Shown in pieces: positions 24,565 through 36,380 of a DNA stretch of 64,000 nucleotides. Origin of the DNA: Molossus alvarezi (Eukaryota; Chordata; Mammalia; Chiroptera; Molossidae). The first letter of the stretch is position 1. Each line of letters begins with the position of its first letter. The stretch lies in assembly GCA_037176705.1 (NCBI GenBank), contig CM073898.1, positions 40,815,988 to 40,879,987 on the forward strand. The letters are read 5' to 3'. Position numbers and translations under genes: made by a program. Under the pieces are notes generated by a model, which saw nothing but the letters and a program-made list of their open reading frames with translations, had not been told where the DNA came from and did no database searches.

Positions 24565-24750
24565 TCTACTGAGTGAATACTATATATCAGTAATATATTT
24601 AGTGGTACTCTGTCAGGGTCTTTAGAGTCCCTAATAGTCACAATAACTTAGGCAAGGTTGATCTATCTTCATTTTACAAATGAAGAAAATGATACTCAGG
24701 ATTTAAGCAATCATACAACTACAATAGTAACTAGTGATTATCTGGCTTCT
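24565..24750 (-). mobile_element. MIR SINE, antisense
   Basis: The plus strand carries the reverse MIR core 'cattttacaaatgaagaaaa', then 'aagcaatcatacaactacaa'. The upstream 'gtgaatactatatatcagt' fits the MIR end. Confidence 0.7.
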
Positions 24751-24965
24751 CAATCATTATGTTTCTTCTTTCACAAGATCTGTCTTCCAAAAGCTCCAGC
24801 TATTCTTGAGAACTCACAGAAAAAGCATCCTACATCCCTACCAAGTCATTTCTAATGCTGATGGATTGCAATATTGCCAGTTGCAGAACTGACCCCCGCA
24901 TCTATGCTCTGAGGAAGTAAAAAATTATTTCAGGTGGAAATTTCAATAAGATTCTTCTTTCGCTC

Positions 24966-24986
24966 TTTTTTTTTTTTTTTTTTTTA
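24966..24986. repeat. Poly(T) tract
   Basis: Run of about 21 T. No SINE or L1 body is recognisable beside it. Confidence 0.9.
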
Positions 24987-25699
24987 ATCTGTCAAACACC
25001 TTTTCTGATCATCTGAATTTTTCCAGACCTTCCCACATTTGGAATGCAAATGATATCACATTTACAGAAATGCTTAAATGGCTTATTATACTTTCTAATA
25101 CCCCTAAAGACTAACCTAAACTTTGCTTGAAGTTCTTAGAGGAGTTCAGAGGTGAATTCATGCCCCACTCCTGCCATGTTGTATCACCTGCGTCCCATAT
25201 CAGAAGCTGTTCTGCTCGGCATAGTTGCCCACCACCCTCAGTTAGTAGTCAATGTCAAAATGATGCAAGAAGTGCATTTAGCATGAATTAGAGTTAGAGG
25301 CTCCATTTGGTGGGGGTTGGGGGGGAATGATTTTCTCTACTCTGTGTTGTACTCTGTACTCGCATCTCTGAATTAGCTGGTTTATTCCTAGAATTTCAAA
25401 ACTTCCCTCACTATGCCTTTAGATTCTGGTTCTTAACTCTTCTCCTTCCAGACTTTAACTCCGTTAGAAGCTTATAGGCCATTCTTCCTCATTCACCACA
25501 ATCTCAATAGACTTCATACCTCCTCCCAGTGCTAACGATCCCCTCTTCATTTTGAACACACACACACACACACACACACACACTACATGTGCACATATAA
25601 TATTCAAATGAATTCCCAGAATGATTACCAGCACACAAGTTCCATAATGAGACAAACTTTAAACTGAAATTTATATTATCATCAATACCCTACTACCTT
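24987..25699. other. Unassigned sequence with CA microsatellite
   Basis: Holds a (CA)n run at 25,556-25,583. No gene recognised. Confidence 0.5.
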
Positions 25700-25955
25700 T
25701 CTCAAACTGGACAGATAGCCACTCCTTATCTTTCAAAACCTTTATGAAGTCTTTCCTAATATCCCCAAAGCACAGTTGGTCAGTCCTGTGTCCTTTGACA
25801 CTATCCACATTCTCCACATCACATTTTAATGGCTTCCTTAAGTATATATTTCATTTCATAGATTCTGAGCTCCTTGAGGGTACAGATCATTTCTTATTAA
25901 ACTAACACAATGCTGACATCCCTAGCACAGTTCCTGGCTTAATAAAGTGAATGAA
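25700..25955 (+). mobile_element. L2 LINE 3' end
   Basis: The L2 3' terminal order is visible: 'tatgaagtctttcctaatat' (about 25,743), 'ttctgagctccttgagggta' (about 25,862), 'cctagcacagttcctggctt' (about 25,920) and 'aataaagtgaatgaatgaa' (about 25,940). Confidence 0.75.
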
Positions 25956-28900
25956 TGAAGTAATTCATTATAGAAGTCACCCATAGGAAAACTGGTCTTG
26001 ATATTACACTTTAAAATCTCAGGTTTTGGTCCTATAGTAGTTAAAAGAAAGTTTGCAATTTTGGTGATGACTCACTTGTCAGGACCTAATGGTGAGTTCT
26101 AGCTTAATGTAACTTTAATGAATTCAATTCCATTTAGAAAAACTTACTGAGTGACTACATAACAGGGAAAAGTAGTATAAGATTCAGAAACAAAAAATTA
26201 ACATAAGGGCTAAGATGATTTATGGTATAACAAAGATTAAAACAACATGCTATGGAAATACAAAGAAAGAAGTGAAAATTTTTGATTAAAGAAAACTTTG
26301 TAGAAGAGGCAGATCTTTAGTTATGTTTTTGAACCGGGGGAGAAGGGGATTCTAAGGGAGGAAAAATTAGAACAAAGCCAAAAGATCAATGAGCATGTGT
26401 AGCAGCCAAGATACAACAGAGACCAAAGGAGGGATAAGATGGTTTAGAAAGTCATCATAGAAATATGGGAAGGGAAAGTTGTGGGAAGCACTGATTAAAT
26501 CATTTCTATTATTTATACAATGAGAAAGGTGAAAGGTTTTTGGAGGAGAATGACCCAGTATTTCAGCAGGTAACATAGCACTATATAAAAATATATTAGA
26601 ATTTACAGGAATTGAATGTACTTTTTAAGAGACATCAACCACCAGTAAGTATCCTGTTCTTTCACTCCAAGTCCTGAAGAACTCTTACCATCATCCTTCT
26701 AATCATTCGTATGTGTGTACAGACAATAAATGCGATGTTAGTGACAATTTCTTTGAGACATGTTCATCATTTACTCATTTCCCCAGAAAGGAGTCTCAGA
26801 GTGTCTTCTTTTCTTCAAGATCCATATAGAAAAGCTGGTTGCTTATTCATTATAACTGCTTTACCCAACTCTGAGAGACAGGGTTTAACAAAACATATAG
26901 TCAGGTCTTATTAACCATTTAACTCTAATTCATGTACTAAAAATAATCTATTCTAAATAAAATTATTGAGATTTTACCTCTTTATCTCCTTAAAAGGAGA
27001 GATAAGTACAAAGATTCTTCATAAAAAGTTCTCGTTCAGATTTTGGTACCTGCTGTCCTTTCTACATCTCCAAGAGGAGCTGGTACAAAGAGAATTATAA
27101 GAAAGACATGCAGGTATTCTAATAATTCAAGTCAAAATTAATAAGGTGTGGACTAAGTCATTAGGAAGAAAAACACAGGGAAACTCTAGAGGTGTAGATT
27201 TAGAGCTAGATTGGTCAATATTAATATTCATTATGCATGTGAGTTGAAGTCTCAATAAAACTGCCAAAGGCAGAGTGAGATAAGTTCCAAGATTTGAGCC
27301 TGAATACATTTCTGTACCAGAGTGTCCAGCAGAGAATGAAGGAACTGCTGGTCAACAAAAAGGAGCCATAAGAGAGGAGAGACAAACCTGGAGAGCAGTA
27401 AGATTTTTGCAAAGCGAGTAGTAAAGATCAACCGCATTAGAGAAGATTCTCCAATGTGAGCACTAAGAAGGGAAGCGCTTGCTCTAACCGGAGCTGGGAT
27501 GCTGTGCGACTCATGGTCAGCTCACCGTCATACCACAACAGCCATAATTGTTGCTCGTGCTCAACCATTACTAGTCTATTTTCCAAACTCATCCTTAACA
27601 CTCAACTCCCAAATCATTAGCCATGTCCTTATTAGGACATTACTAGCATTGTGATTATTATCATGTTGAGTGTCCCAATGAAAATTAAATGCCAAGTTTG
27701 TATTATATTATTCTCTTTCTTAATGAATTCCTCTAAAAAAGATGAGTGGAAAGAAGAATGGTGGCCCTTATAAATGGTCTATCTCAATGTGCAGTACTCT
27801 GATAGTGGTGGGGAAGAGGAGGATGTGAAAAAAAAATCTAGCTAGGCACCGAATATTTTTTATCAGTGTCTCTATTCACAAATCACCCATTTCTCCTTCC
27901 TCCTGTCCACTCCACCCTCCAATCTCCTGCTGCTCAAGTTTCCCGAGGTATCTTTGGAAATCTTGAGACAAGTGAAAAAAGAAAAAACTGTTGTATTAGT
28001 AGGAGTATAGAGCATACTGAGCCGTCTGATGAGATCGTTCAGTTTGGGATAGCAAGGTCACTGAGAAAGACTAGGTCTTGCTTGGGTTGGCACAAGCTGA
28101 GCAGGAAAGCAATATAAACTATGGGTGAGAGTAGTAGACCAGTGTTTTGCAGAGTCCCAGAGGACAGGCAGCCGGATGGCTCTGCCACGCCAGATGACCA
28201 GCCATGGACATAACTCTAAATAGGGATCTGTGTTTGTCAGCCTTCCCCAGAGATACTGAAATCAATGTTCCATGGACAAGCCCACTGAACTGTCATTATA
28301 GCAGATGGAAGCCAGAGTTCCTATGTTCCCCAGCCTTCAGTTCAAGTTATTCTATGGGTGAGTTAGACATAAAATTTTGGATTGTCCTTATCACCTGCCC
28401 AAGCCTATCTAATTTCCAGAGAGAGAAAAATCTCAAAAGTAAATTAAATTGGAAATATCTGATGAATTTAAATAGAATTTCTGTGGTCTCCTTTTCTATA
28501 CTCATACATACCCCTCAAAATCTTCATCTCTTTCAGTACTCCCCAATGCCTGTTCATCATATTTCTTGCTGTGATTAGTTGTTTAATCTCAATATGTTTA
28601 GCCTAGAATGCAGTCGGGTTAGAATATGCCTTTCTGAATTTCAGTTCTAAGGAAAGAACATCTCTTTGATGGGAATGAACTGTGCCTGTGTGATGCAACT
28701 CTGATGAGAACCTGATACTATGAAATATAGACTCTTCTTCCTGTTACCAGACATGACCTTTCAGAACACAATGGGCTCAGCAGCTAGAGATCCCAGGAGA
28801 CTCATTAAGACTCATTGAGGACTCCATTGCTATGCCGAATATTTTAGATTCTTTGTCATCTCTAACATGTTGCTAAATAATTACCTTATCATTTGTTTTT

Positions 28901-30590
28901 GTTAATTTACAGTAATTAATATCAATATTTTCTAAGTTTTTGAAGTTTTTAGTTTTGTCAATATACTTTGTAGAGTAAAAGAAGGAATGAGTACCCTTTT
29001 AGGGGACGTGAGCAGATAAATAGCTTCTGATTGAGGAATAACTAGGAATTCCAAAAACAGATCCTCACATAGAAATGTTCCCTTGGCAAAATAATACATG
29101 GAATTTTACACACAGCTTTCTGATAGTTTGGCTTGACCCAAATAAATAATTTGGAGTTCCTAGAGGAGGGCTGAAAGAGTTTACATGAATCATTAAACCT
29201 CTCTTAACAATCCACTCGTCCAGACTGTTATAAAAGTATTCCAACATCTTCACTTAATTCTTCCTCAGCCACACTGTCCCCTTCTCCAGTATTCTAAGTG
29301 GTTCAAACCACTAGCTTGTTAAAATGATTCAAATACACCTTGATAGAAATAAGAGGTGATATATTATGTTGACTCATAAGAAATAACCTGTTTATAGGTC
29401 AAAAGTTTGGATACTGGCAATTTCATATGATTCAACTGAATATGTTGTCTATATCTAGACACTCAGAGACTCCTTTCTGGAAGAGATTAGTACATGATGA
29501 ACGTGCCTCAAAGAAAAGGTCACTAACAATGCATTTATTGTCAGTAACTGATACAGAGGATGAGAAGGATGAGCATAAGACTTGTCATTAAAAAAAAAGA
29601 AATTAGCACATGTGATTCTAAAGAAACTAAGAAGGTAACTATTTATACAGCTTTCTGATGGTCTGGCATGACTTAAATGATACCATTGTAATAACCTAGT
29701 TATGAATAACTGGAAAGGAGCAAATGGAAATCAAAATTTTATAGGTATGTCATTCATGCAGCTCTGTCAGGAAGCTGCAGAGCCACCAGTCTATTCCCCG
29801 CAGATCATTGGGGGAAGGGACTGGACTACAGATGCATGCCACGTAAAATCTGGGTGAAATAGGGAAGGTACTTTCCTGTCAGTCACACCTGGGAACAGAT
29901 CATTGGCCAGAGTAGGTGTGACCACTGCAAGCATAGAAGATTTAAGATATTTAAACTCCTAAACAATGGACTTCCCTCTCTCTTGCGTGTTGTGCTCTTG
30001 GCTCTCTTGTTGTAGGGGGTGCACTTCCCTGCATTTGCCCACATGGCCCACAGCCACATAGAACCCACATACAATGGACTAATGGACTGGAACTAGCCTG
30101 ATGCTACACTGGATCCAGCTCCACCATGGAATGGAAACCTGGGACACTGGCCTTGCTTTTAGCTCTGCTGAATCCTCAGCTGCACATTTTTGGGATGGTT
30201 TAAGGGAAATGGGACTTTGCAAACTAAGGGATATAATTCCATGCAAACAAAGTTTTCTACTATATCTCATCCTCCTGCGGGGGCCTCTGAAAATGCTTAT
30301 TCCAGCAGTACGCCAAGAACTGCACTCCCACTAGCAACAAAGAAAGGCATTTCTTCCATAACACAAGGAATAATTATATTCAATTAGTCATGTCTGCCAC
30401 AATCATGGGAGGGAAAAACAGTAGCACAAGTGTCATTTATTTGTTATCTCTAATTAGAACTGTGAATGGTATACAAATCCTTTATATGGTCTTCTGTAAA
30501 TGTTATTTATCTTATCATGGTCTGGATTAGAGCACCAGTAATTCCTTATGTTACTCTCCAATGAAGACCTATATGCTGTTGCTCTCTACC
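25956..30590. other. Unassigned 4.6-kb stretch
   Basis: No host gene is recognised on either strand. The longest frame, 124 codons at 28,204-28,578, has no recognisable domain or splice context. A 34-bp imperfect direct repeat beginning ACAGCTTTCTGAT is at about 29,112 and 29,647. The 29,760-30,310 part is GC-richer and could be an old LTR or MER element, but I could not place it. Confidence 0.35.
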
Positions 30591-30594
30591 TATT

Positions 30595-30800
30595 TTTAAA
30601 TTTTGTATTGAATTTATTGGGGTGACACTGGTTAATAAAATTATATAGGTTTCAGGTGTACATGTATAATACATCATCTGAATATTGTATTGTGTGTTCA
30701 CCACCAACAGTCAAGTCAAGTCTCCTTCCATCACTATAGCCCCTTTACCCTCTTCTACCTCCCATTACCCCCTTTCCCTCTGGTAATCACCATACTGTTG
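30595..30800 (-). mobile_element. LINE-1 3' end, antisense
   Basis: The reverse complement ends 'acctgaaacctatataattt' and 'ccagtgtcaccccaataaat', the 3' terminus common to L1s of laurasiatherian mammals. The poly(A) signal reads TTTATT at 30,613-30,618. The plus-strand 65-codon frame at 30,690 is an artefact of the antisense pyrimidine-rich strand. Confidence 0.75.
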
Positions 30801-31048
30801 TCTGTGTCTACAAATTTTTTGTTTGTTTGTTTGTTTAATCCCTTCAGCTTTTCCACCCAGCCCCTCAACTGCTCTACTTATTTTTGAAGGTGAATCCAAA
30901 AGCTTTAGAGATTCAGGCAAGTGGTAAGTTTGAAATATCAAAGTAAAATTTTGAGCATCTAACTTGGAATCACTTTTGCTTGTAATTGTATTCTTTTCTC
31001 ATTATATAAAAAATATTTTCCATGTTCAAAAATTTAAGCAATGTAGGG

Positions 31049-31128
31049 AAAAGGAAGGAAGAGAGGGGGGTAGGGAGGTGGGGATGGGGAAAGGAAAGAA
31101 GGAAAGAAATGAGGAAGGGAGGGAAGAA
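31049..31128. repeat. GA/GGA-rich low-complexity tract
   Basis: Polypurine plus strand built from GGAA, GGGA and GAAA units. The overlapping frames on both strands are composition artefacts. Confidence 0.9.
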
Positions 31129-31379
31129 GGATTTATTGGTAATTTCATGCTCAAAGATAATCACTTTTGAAATTCTGGTGATTTTTCTTTCAGACATCTG
31201 CCTTTACATATAAGCACATATACACACATAATCTTACACCAATATGATTTATTATACATGCAATTTTAGCATATGTAATTTCTCTACATTCTTTTTTTAG
31301 CTGTTTCTCTCCCTCTCTTCCCTCACATCCAGATAAATAATGTTGACAGACTGCTATGCATATTTAAAAATTTTGTTTA

Positions 31380-31775
31380 ATATTTATTTTTCATTTTATG
31401 TACTTTATTTTTAGAACAATTTCCGATTTATGGAAATATTAAGAAGATAATACAGAGAATGCCCTATACCCCACACTCAATGTCCCCTATTAACATCTTA
31501 GTATAATATACTGTTACAATTAATGAACCAATATTCATATATTATCATTAACTATTAACATATATTATCATTAACTATTATCATCATACATTATTTATAT
31601 TTTTAAAAAGTTTTTACCTAATGCTCTTTTCCTCTTCCAGAATCCCACTCAGAATACTGTATTTACATTTAGTTGTCATGTCTTCTAGGTTCCTCTGGAC
31701 TGTGATAATTTCTCAGACTTTGTTTTTGATGACCTTAACAATTTTGAGGCATACTGGTCAGGTATTCTTTTAGGA
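31380..31775 (-). mobile_element. Ancient L1-like 3' region, antisense (first part)
   Basis: 'gaacaatttccgatttatgg', 'gataatacagagaatgccct', 'cacaatgtcccctattaacat'-type text and 'aattaatgaaccaatattca' are the reverse complement of the old L1M 3' terminus. It stops at 'actggtcaggtattc', and the sequence that should follow resumes at about 32,168 after an inserted repeat. A 23-bp tandem duplication lies inside it. Confidence 0.6.
31536..31581. repeat. 23-bp tandem duplication
   Basis: CATATATTATCATTAACTAT plus three bases occurs twice in direct succession (31,536-31,558 and 31,559-31,581), differing only at the last base. Local slippage or duplication in AT-rich DNA. Confidence 0.85.
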
Positions 31776-32167
31776 TTCTATACTAGTAGGGGTTTTTCAG
31801 AGAAAAAAAACAATAAGGTGTGTACATATAGAGAAATAGATTTGTTTTAAGGAATCGGCTTTTACAACTATGGAGACAGGCAAATCCAAAATCTACAGGG
31901 TGGGTAGCAGGCTGGAGACCCAGAGAGGAGCCAACACTACAGCTCAAGGCTGAAGAGCCAGTGTTGCAGATGAAGTCTGCTGGAGAATTACCTCTTACTT
32001 GTTCTCATCAGGACTTCAACTGATTGGATGAGGCCCACTTATATTATGGAAGGTAATCTATTTTTCTCCAAATCTGCTGATTTAAATGTAAATTTTAGTA
32101 AAAAACACTCTCACAGAAACATCAAGAATAGGTCCAGCCAAGTTGACACATGTACTTAACCATTACT
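31776..32167 (+). mobile_element. Old MER-type repeat inserted in antisense L1
   Basis: Landmarks 'ggggtttttcagagaaaaaa', 'aggaatcggcttttacaact', 'ggctggagacccagagagga', 'caactgattggatgaggccc' and 'ccagccaagttgacacatg' define a mammal-wide interspersed repeat that I recognise by its text but cannot name with confidence (LTR or DNA-transposon class). It interrupts one continuous older repeat, so it is a bona fide unit insertion. Confidence 0.65.
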
Positions 32168-33240
32168 GATGCCTTACAATTAGAATTTGTCTGATATTTT
32201 TCTCATGGTAAGACTGGGATTGAGTTTGAGAGAAACTTCACAGAGATAAAGTGCCATTTTCATCCAATAATAGCAAACATGCATTCTATCAACATAATTT
32301 AGGATTGTTGATGCTGGCCTTGATCACCTGACTGAGGTAGTGTTTATCAGGTTTTTCCACTGTAACATTACTCTTTTTTCCCCCTTTCCACACCGTACAC
32401 TTTGAAAAGAATTCATTATGCCCAGCCCACGAAAAAAGGGAGTTGTAGTCCCCTTCCATGAAGACAAAATACCTACATAAATTATTTGAAATTCTTCTGC
32501 ATGGGAGATTTGTCTCTTGATCCCCATTTATTAATTTATTCAATCATTAATATTTATCATTTTGGGATATATTTACTTTGCACTTTGGATAATCCAATAC
32601 TACTTTATTTATTTTGTTTTTTTCTATTGTTCCAGCTTTGGCCATTAGGAGTTCATTGAATTGACTCCCTTGTGCCTATCACATAACCCCATTAATATTT
32701 TGTGTTTTTGTCTTTGAGCATTTCCTTATTTTCTGGTACTATAAGATGCTACAGGTTCATCATTTCAAATATATTTCCTACTGTGGTCCTAGAATCAGAC
32801 ATTTTTCCTTTTACTGGAAAATGGTATTAGAAACCAAGATCTGGGCACTAGGCATATTCATTGCTATTGGGTAGTGTTTCTTATAAGAGGTCTTTGCATT
32901 AACTTGCAAGTACATACATATCTATAAATATTTCAATATATAACCATCTATAGCTACATTAAATTAGACATGAGTTCATACAGATACATCCAATTCTAAT
33001 CCATTGGCACATTGGTAATTACAGCTTCGTCCTCTAACTTATCTGTCAACTCCCACTCCAACAGTAGGAAGCTGGCTTGTAACATCTGCCCTACATTTAC
33101 TTAATTGTTCCATTCCAGTATTCACACTCAGCAGTATCTGAATTGTTAATCCATTCCCCCATGAGAAACAACTTTATCAGAGTATAATGTATAGTGATTA
33201 ACTACAATCTCTTTTGCCTTTAGTCATACACAATCCACTT
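32168..33240 (-). mobile_element. Ancient L1-like 3' region, antisense (second part)
   Basis: Continues 31,380-31,775: 'gaatttgtctgatatttttc', 'cctgactgaggtagtgttta' (about 32,327), 'cataaattatttgaaattct' (about 32,476), 'tccagctttggccattagga' (about 32,632) and 'gaaaccaagatctgggcact' (about 32,832). This order is a familiar old L1M-type 3' UTR antisense string. Frames across it are shadows. Confidence 0.55.
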
Positions 33241-33382
33241 ATTTCCAAACATACTTAGGTCAGCACCTTTTTTAGTGAGGTTGTTTTATACACTAGTAAT
33301 CTTCTTAGATTCTTTTGACTTATTCCACATTCCATTTTGGGGTCTCCCAGCCTCCTAAATTTTTTAAGTCTGCATGGTATGG

Positions 33383-33688
33383 TGTGTGTGTGTGTGTGTG
33401 TAATTTTTAAAAAATCCTCACCCAAGAATATTTTTCCATTTATCTTCAATTAGAGTGTGAGAAAGGGAGAAAAAAGAGAGGGAGGGATGGAGGGATTGAG
33501 GGAGGGAGGGAGGGAGGGAGGGGAGAGAGAGAGAGAGAGAGAGAGATCCATTGGTTGCCTCCCACATCACCCCAACCAGGGCTGGGGACTGAGCCACAAC
33601 CAAGGTATGCACCCTTGACCATAATCAAACCTGCGACTCTTTGGTCCTCAGGTCAACCCTCTAACTACTGAGCCAAACCAGACAGGGC
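33383..33688 (-). mobile_element. Bat VES-type SINE, antisense, with CA-repeat tail
   Basis: On the minus strand the head starts GCCCTGTCTGGTTTGGCTCA, the GA-rich plus strand at about 33,460-33,546 is the pyrimidine body, the hairpin is degraded (TCCTCACCCAAGAA on the plus strand), and the A tail passes into a (CA)n run (33,382-33,400 as GT on the plus strand). Target-site duplication TGGTATGG is at 33,375-33,382 and 33,689-33,696. Confidence 0.92.
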
Positions 33689-33696
33689 TGGTATGG

Positions 33697-34075
33697 CATA
33701 TTTTATTAAAGCTAATAAAAACACATTCTGCATGATACAAAGTAAAGTTAGTAGCTCAAACAGGACAAAAAATATTTAAAAACACTACAATAAGAAATAA
33801 AGTCTCAACTAAAGGAAAAACACTGCATTTAATAAAAATTAAAATGTTCCTACTTTATCATTAAATTGGAAAATTGTTCTCACTTTATCCTCATGTAAAA
33901 TAATATGAGGTCTATCCAAGTGTCCATAATTTGATCTTTTATATTAACTTTAATATAACAAAATTAGAGAGTAACTTATTCCATAGATTGTTGTAAAAAT
34001 TCAAGATATGCCTAGAAAATTCTATTTCAGTATATTAATAAAGCTATCAAATATATTTTATATTGGTGTTAAAAG
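33697..34075. other. Unassigned AT-rich spacer
   Basis: No recognisable feature. Confidence 0.5.
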
Positions 34076-34086
34076 AACAAATAAAC

Positions 34087-34307
34087 AGTCCGGCCAGTGT
34101 GACTCAGTGGTCGAGCACTTATCCATGCACCAAGAGGTTGCCAGTTCAATTCCCAGTCAGGGCATATGCCCAGGTTGTGGGCCTGGTCCCCAGTGGGGGG
34201 CATACAGGAAGCAGCCAATCAATGTTCTCTCTCATCAATGTTTCTCTCTCTCTTTCTCTCTCACTCTCTTTCTCTCTAAAATCAATAAAGAAAAAAAAAA
34301 AAAAAAA
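34087..34307 (+). mobile_element. Second SINE type: classic VES
   Basis: The head GTCCGGCCAGTGTGACTCAG and the body 'agcagccaatcaatgttctc' differ from the other copies. The 3' end is CT-rich and reads 'ctctaaaatcaataaag' plus A tail, with no ATCCTC...GAGGAT hairpin. It matches the VES SINE described from vespertilionid bats as I recall it. Target-site duplication AACAAATAAAC is at 34,076-34,086 and 34,306-34,316. Confidence 0.92.
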
Positions 34308-34589
34308 CAAATAAACCATCTTAAGACTTCTCATTTCTCATTTTTGATAGCCTGAGTATCTGAATGAAAAAACGTAAGTATACTAACTTGGAGCAAGTTG
34401 AGTCTATAAAAATCATTAGCCATGATGTTACACAAAAATTGTTAAAATGAAAATGTTTGCTAACTGGGTGGCAAATATACCTATGAAAAGAAAAGTTATA
34501 TGCTCAATTACCTAAAATATAAATTATGGCCCATAACTGCTATTTACTTGGCCAGTTTCAAAGGGTCAGGAATTAGACAGTGGAAGCAA

Positions 34590-34923
34590 CCTATTATCAT
34601 GGTTTTGGACAATAAGTAGACTAACATAATAGAATACGGAGCTCATAAACATAGTCACAGATATATGGACACTGTCTTCTAACAACAACGTCACTGCAAT
34701 TTAGTGGGGGGAAAACCTTCATCAGTTGAAAATCCATGGGGGGAAAAACTGACCCTTAATCCTTAACTTACAACATAAACAAAGATAAATTCCAAGTGGA
34801 ATTAGAAATGCTTAATAGGAAAGTTTTATATATACACACACACACACACATATGTATATATTTTAATCCTCACCCAAGGACATTTTTGCATTTATCTTCA
34901 TATAGAGCAGGAGGGAGAGAGGC

Positions 34924-34962
<39 letters not shown>

Positions 34963-35546
34963 CGACCTGAGAGACACACATCACAGGCTGCCACCCACAC
35001 GACCCCAAGCCAGGGACAAACTGCAACCAAGGTACGTGACCTTAGGGGGAACCGAACCCGGGACTCTCTGGTCCATGGGCCGATGCTCTAACCACTGAGC
35101 AAAACCAGCCAGGGCAGTACATTTTATTAATATTTCAGCTTAATAGAAAGTCTAAACAGAAAATATAAAATAAAAAACCTTCTATAATAATATATAAAAT
35201 AATATTGTATAATCTTAGGACGTGCGACATTTAAAAAATAGGATACAAAAAGCATTTATCAAGAAGAAAATGATCAATTTAATCAAATATCATTAAATTG
35301 AGAATGTTTTATTAAAAGACAAAAATATTGAAAGGCAAAACACAGACTAGAAAAAGATATTTGCCATATATATGTATATATATATATGACAAAGGATTCC
35401 TACTTAAAATATGTAAAGATCTTCTACAAATCAGTAATAGAGAAATAGGCAAAAAATCTGAAGAGGTACAATACAAAGAAGTTTATCCACAATAACACCT
35501 ATGAAAATGGCTAAAATCAAAATGATTAGCAATGGCAAGAGTCTTC
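34590..35546 (+). mobile_element. Older LINE-1 ORF2 C-terminal region (host of nested L1), 5' piece
   Basis: Sense-strand old ORF2 text: 'acttacaacataaacaaaga', 'aaaacacagactagaaaaag' followed by 'atatttgcc', 'taatagagaaataggcaaaa', 'aaaatggctaaaatcaaaat'. It is interrupted by a SINE at 34,863 and then by the young L1, and it resumes at 41,424. No open frame. Confidence 0.7.
34863..35115 (-). mobile_element. Bat VES-type SINE, antisense
   Basis: The minus strand has head GCCCTGGCTGGTTTTGCTCA, pyrimidine body (GA run at 34,910-34,958 on the plus strand), hairpin remnant TCCTCACCCAAGGA (34,868-34,881) and a tail followed by TA and (TG)n sequence (34,820-34,862). Target-site duplications are not clear because the tail has turned into simple repeat. 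Confidence 0.9.
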
Positions 35547-35560
35547 AAGAATGTTAAACA
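35547..35560 (+). repeat. Target-site duplication, 5' copy, of young L1
   Basis: AAGAATGTTAAACA. It pairs with AAGAATGCTAAACA at 41,410-41,423 (one mismatch), which defines the ends of the nested L1. Confidence 0.9.
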
Positions 35561-36380
35561 GGAAGAGGAAAAATGGCGGCGGAGTGAACGGAGCTACACA
35601 ACCGTCTCCCAGAACCAAACTGGAATTACAACTATAACACAGACAAATCGACGGGAAAAACAAACAGAAAAGCAGCTTGCAAGGACCATACAACGAGGGA
35701 CACTGACTCCATCCCGGTAGGCTTGCGAAGGCGCGAGACGGGGCTGGGAGCCCATGGTCGGCAGCTCGGCAGCGGCCTTAGCTGGGAGCGGGGCCCTCGG
35801 GTCACACTCCCAGGCGGCCCCACAGCGCAGCCGGGACAGAGGCTGAAACAGACACAGCCACTCACCTTGGGCTCCCGCAGAGGGAGGGCGGACTGGACTG
35901 GAACTGTGTCGGGACACTCGGGGTTTGGAGGGTGCTCAGAGCTTTGGCTGAGTGCAGCCACCCAGGACGGTGGCCACATTGCTCCTTCCCAGGGCTCTGG
36001 GGAGAGGCAGCAGCCCCTCCCTCGGAGATCCAACCCCACCCTGTGGGCCATTGAAGTGCTAATTGAGGCTCACTAACAACCAGCATCTGCCCCACCCTCG
36101 TGAAAGCCCCTTGGCTGAGCACCAGAGGGAGTTTTTCAATCAACTTACCACCCAAAACTCATCAAGTAACCTAGACTGCTAGCCTCCAGGCAAAAAGCTA
36201 GAGGATAACAGTACCTTTCCTGGGCTGGCAACTTTAACCAGGAAAGTAAGACTTGACAGTGGTGTTCAACGAGGGTCCTCCCTCGCTCATCTAAACACAG
36301 GAGAGGGAGCCACAAACAGCAGAACACCAACACCCACAGGGAGAACTTGACAGGCTCCAAAGCCCACAGTGATAGCCAAA
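35561..36380 (+). promoter_or_regulatory. L1 5' UTR (internal promoter region)
   Basis: Starts GGAAGAGGAAAAATGGCGGC at the junction with the target-site duplication. It is GC- and CpG-rich compared with the flanks. 'AAATGGCGGC' (35,571-35,580) contains an AAATGGCGG-like YY1 site, as known at the start of human L1 5' UTRs. Antisense frames of 97-139 codons (35,594-36,155) cross it but show no recognisable domain. L1 5' UTRs drive pol II transcription. Promoter strength here is inferred, not seen. Confidence 0.75.

Noticed and set aside
28204..28578. 124-codon open frame in an unassigned region
   Set aside because: No recognisable motif and no supporting gene structure.
31049..31128. Lys/Glu/Gly-rich coding frame
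   Set aside because: Produced by the GA-rich low-complexity tract.
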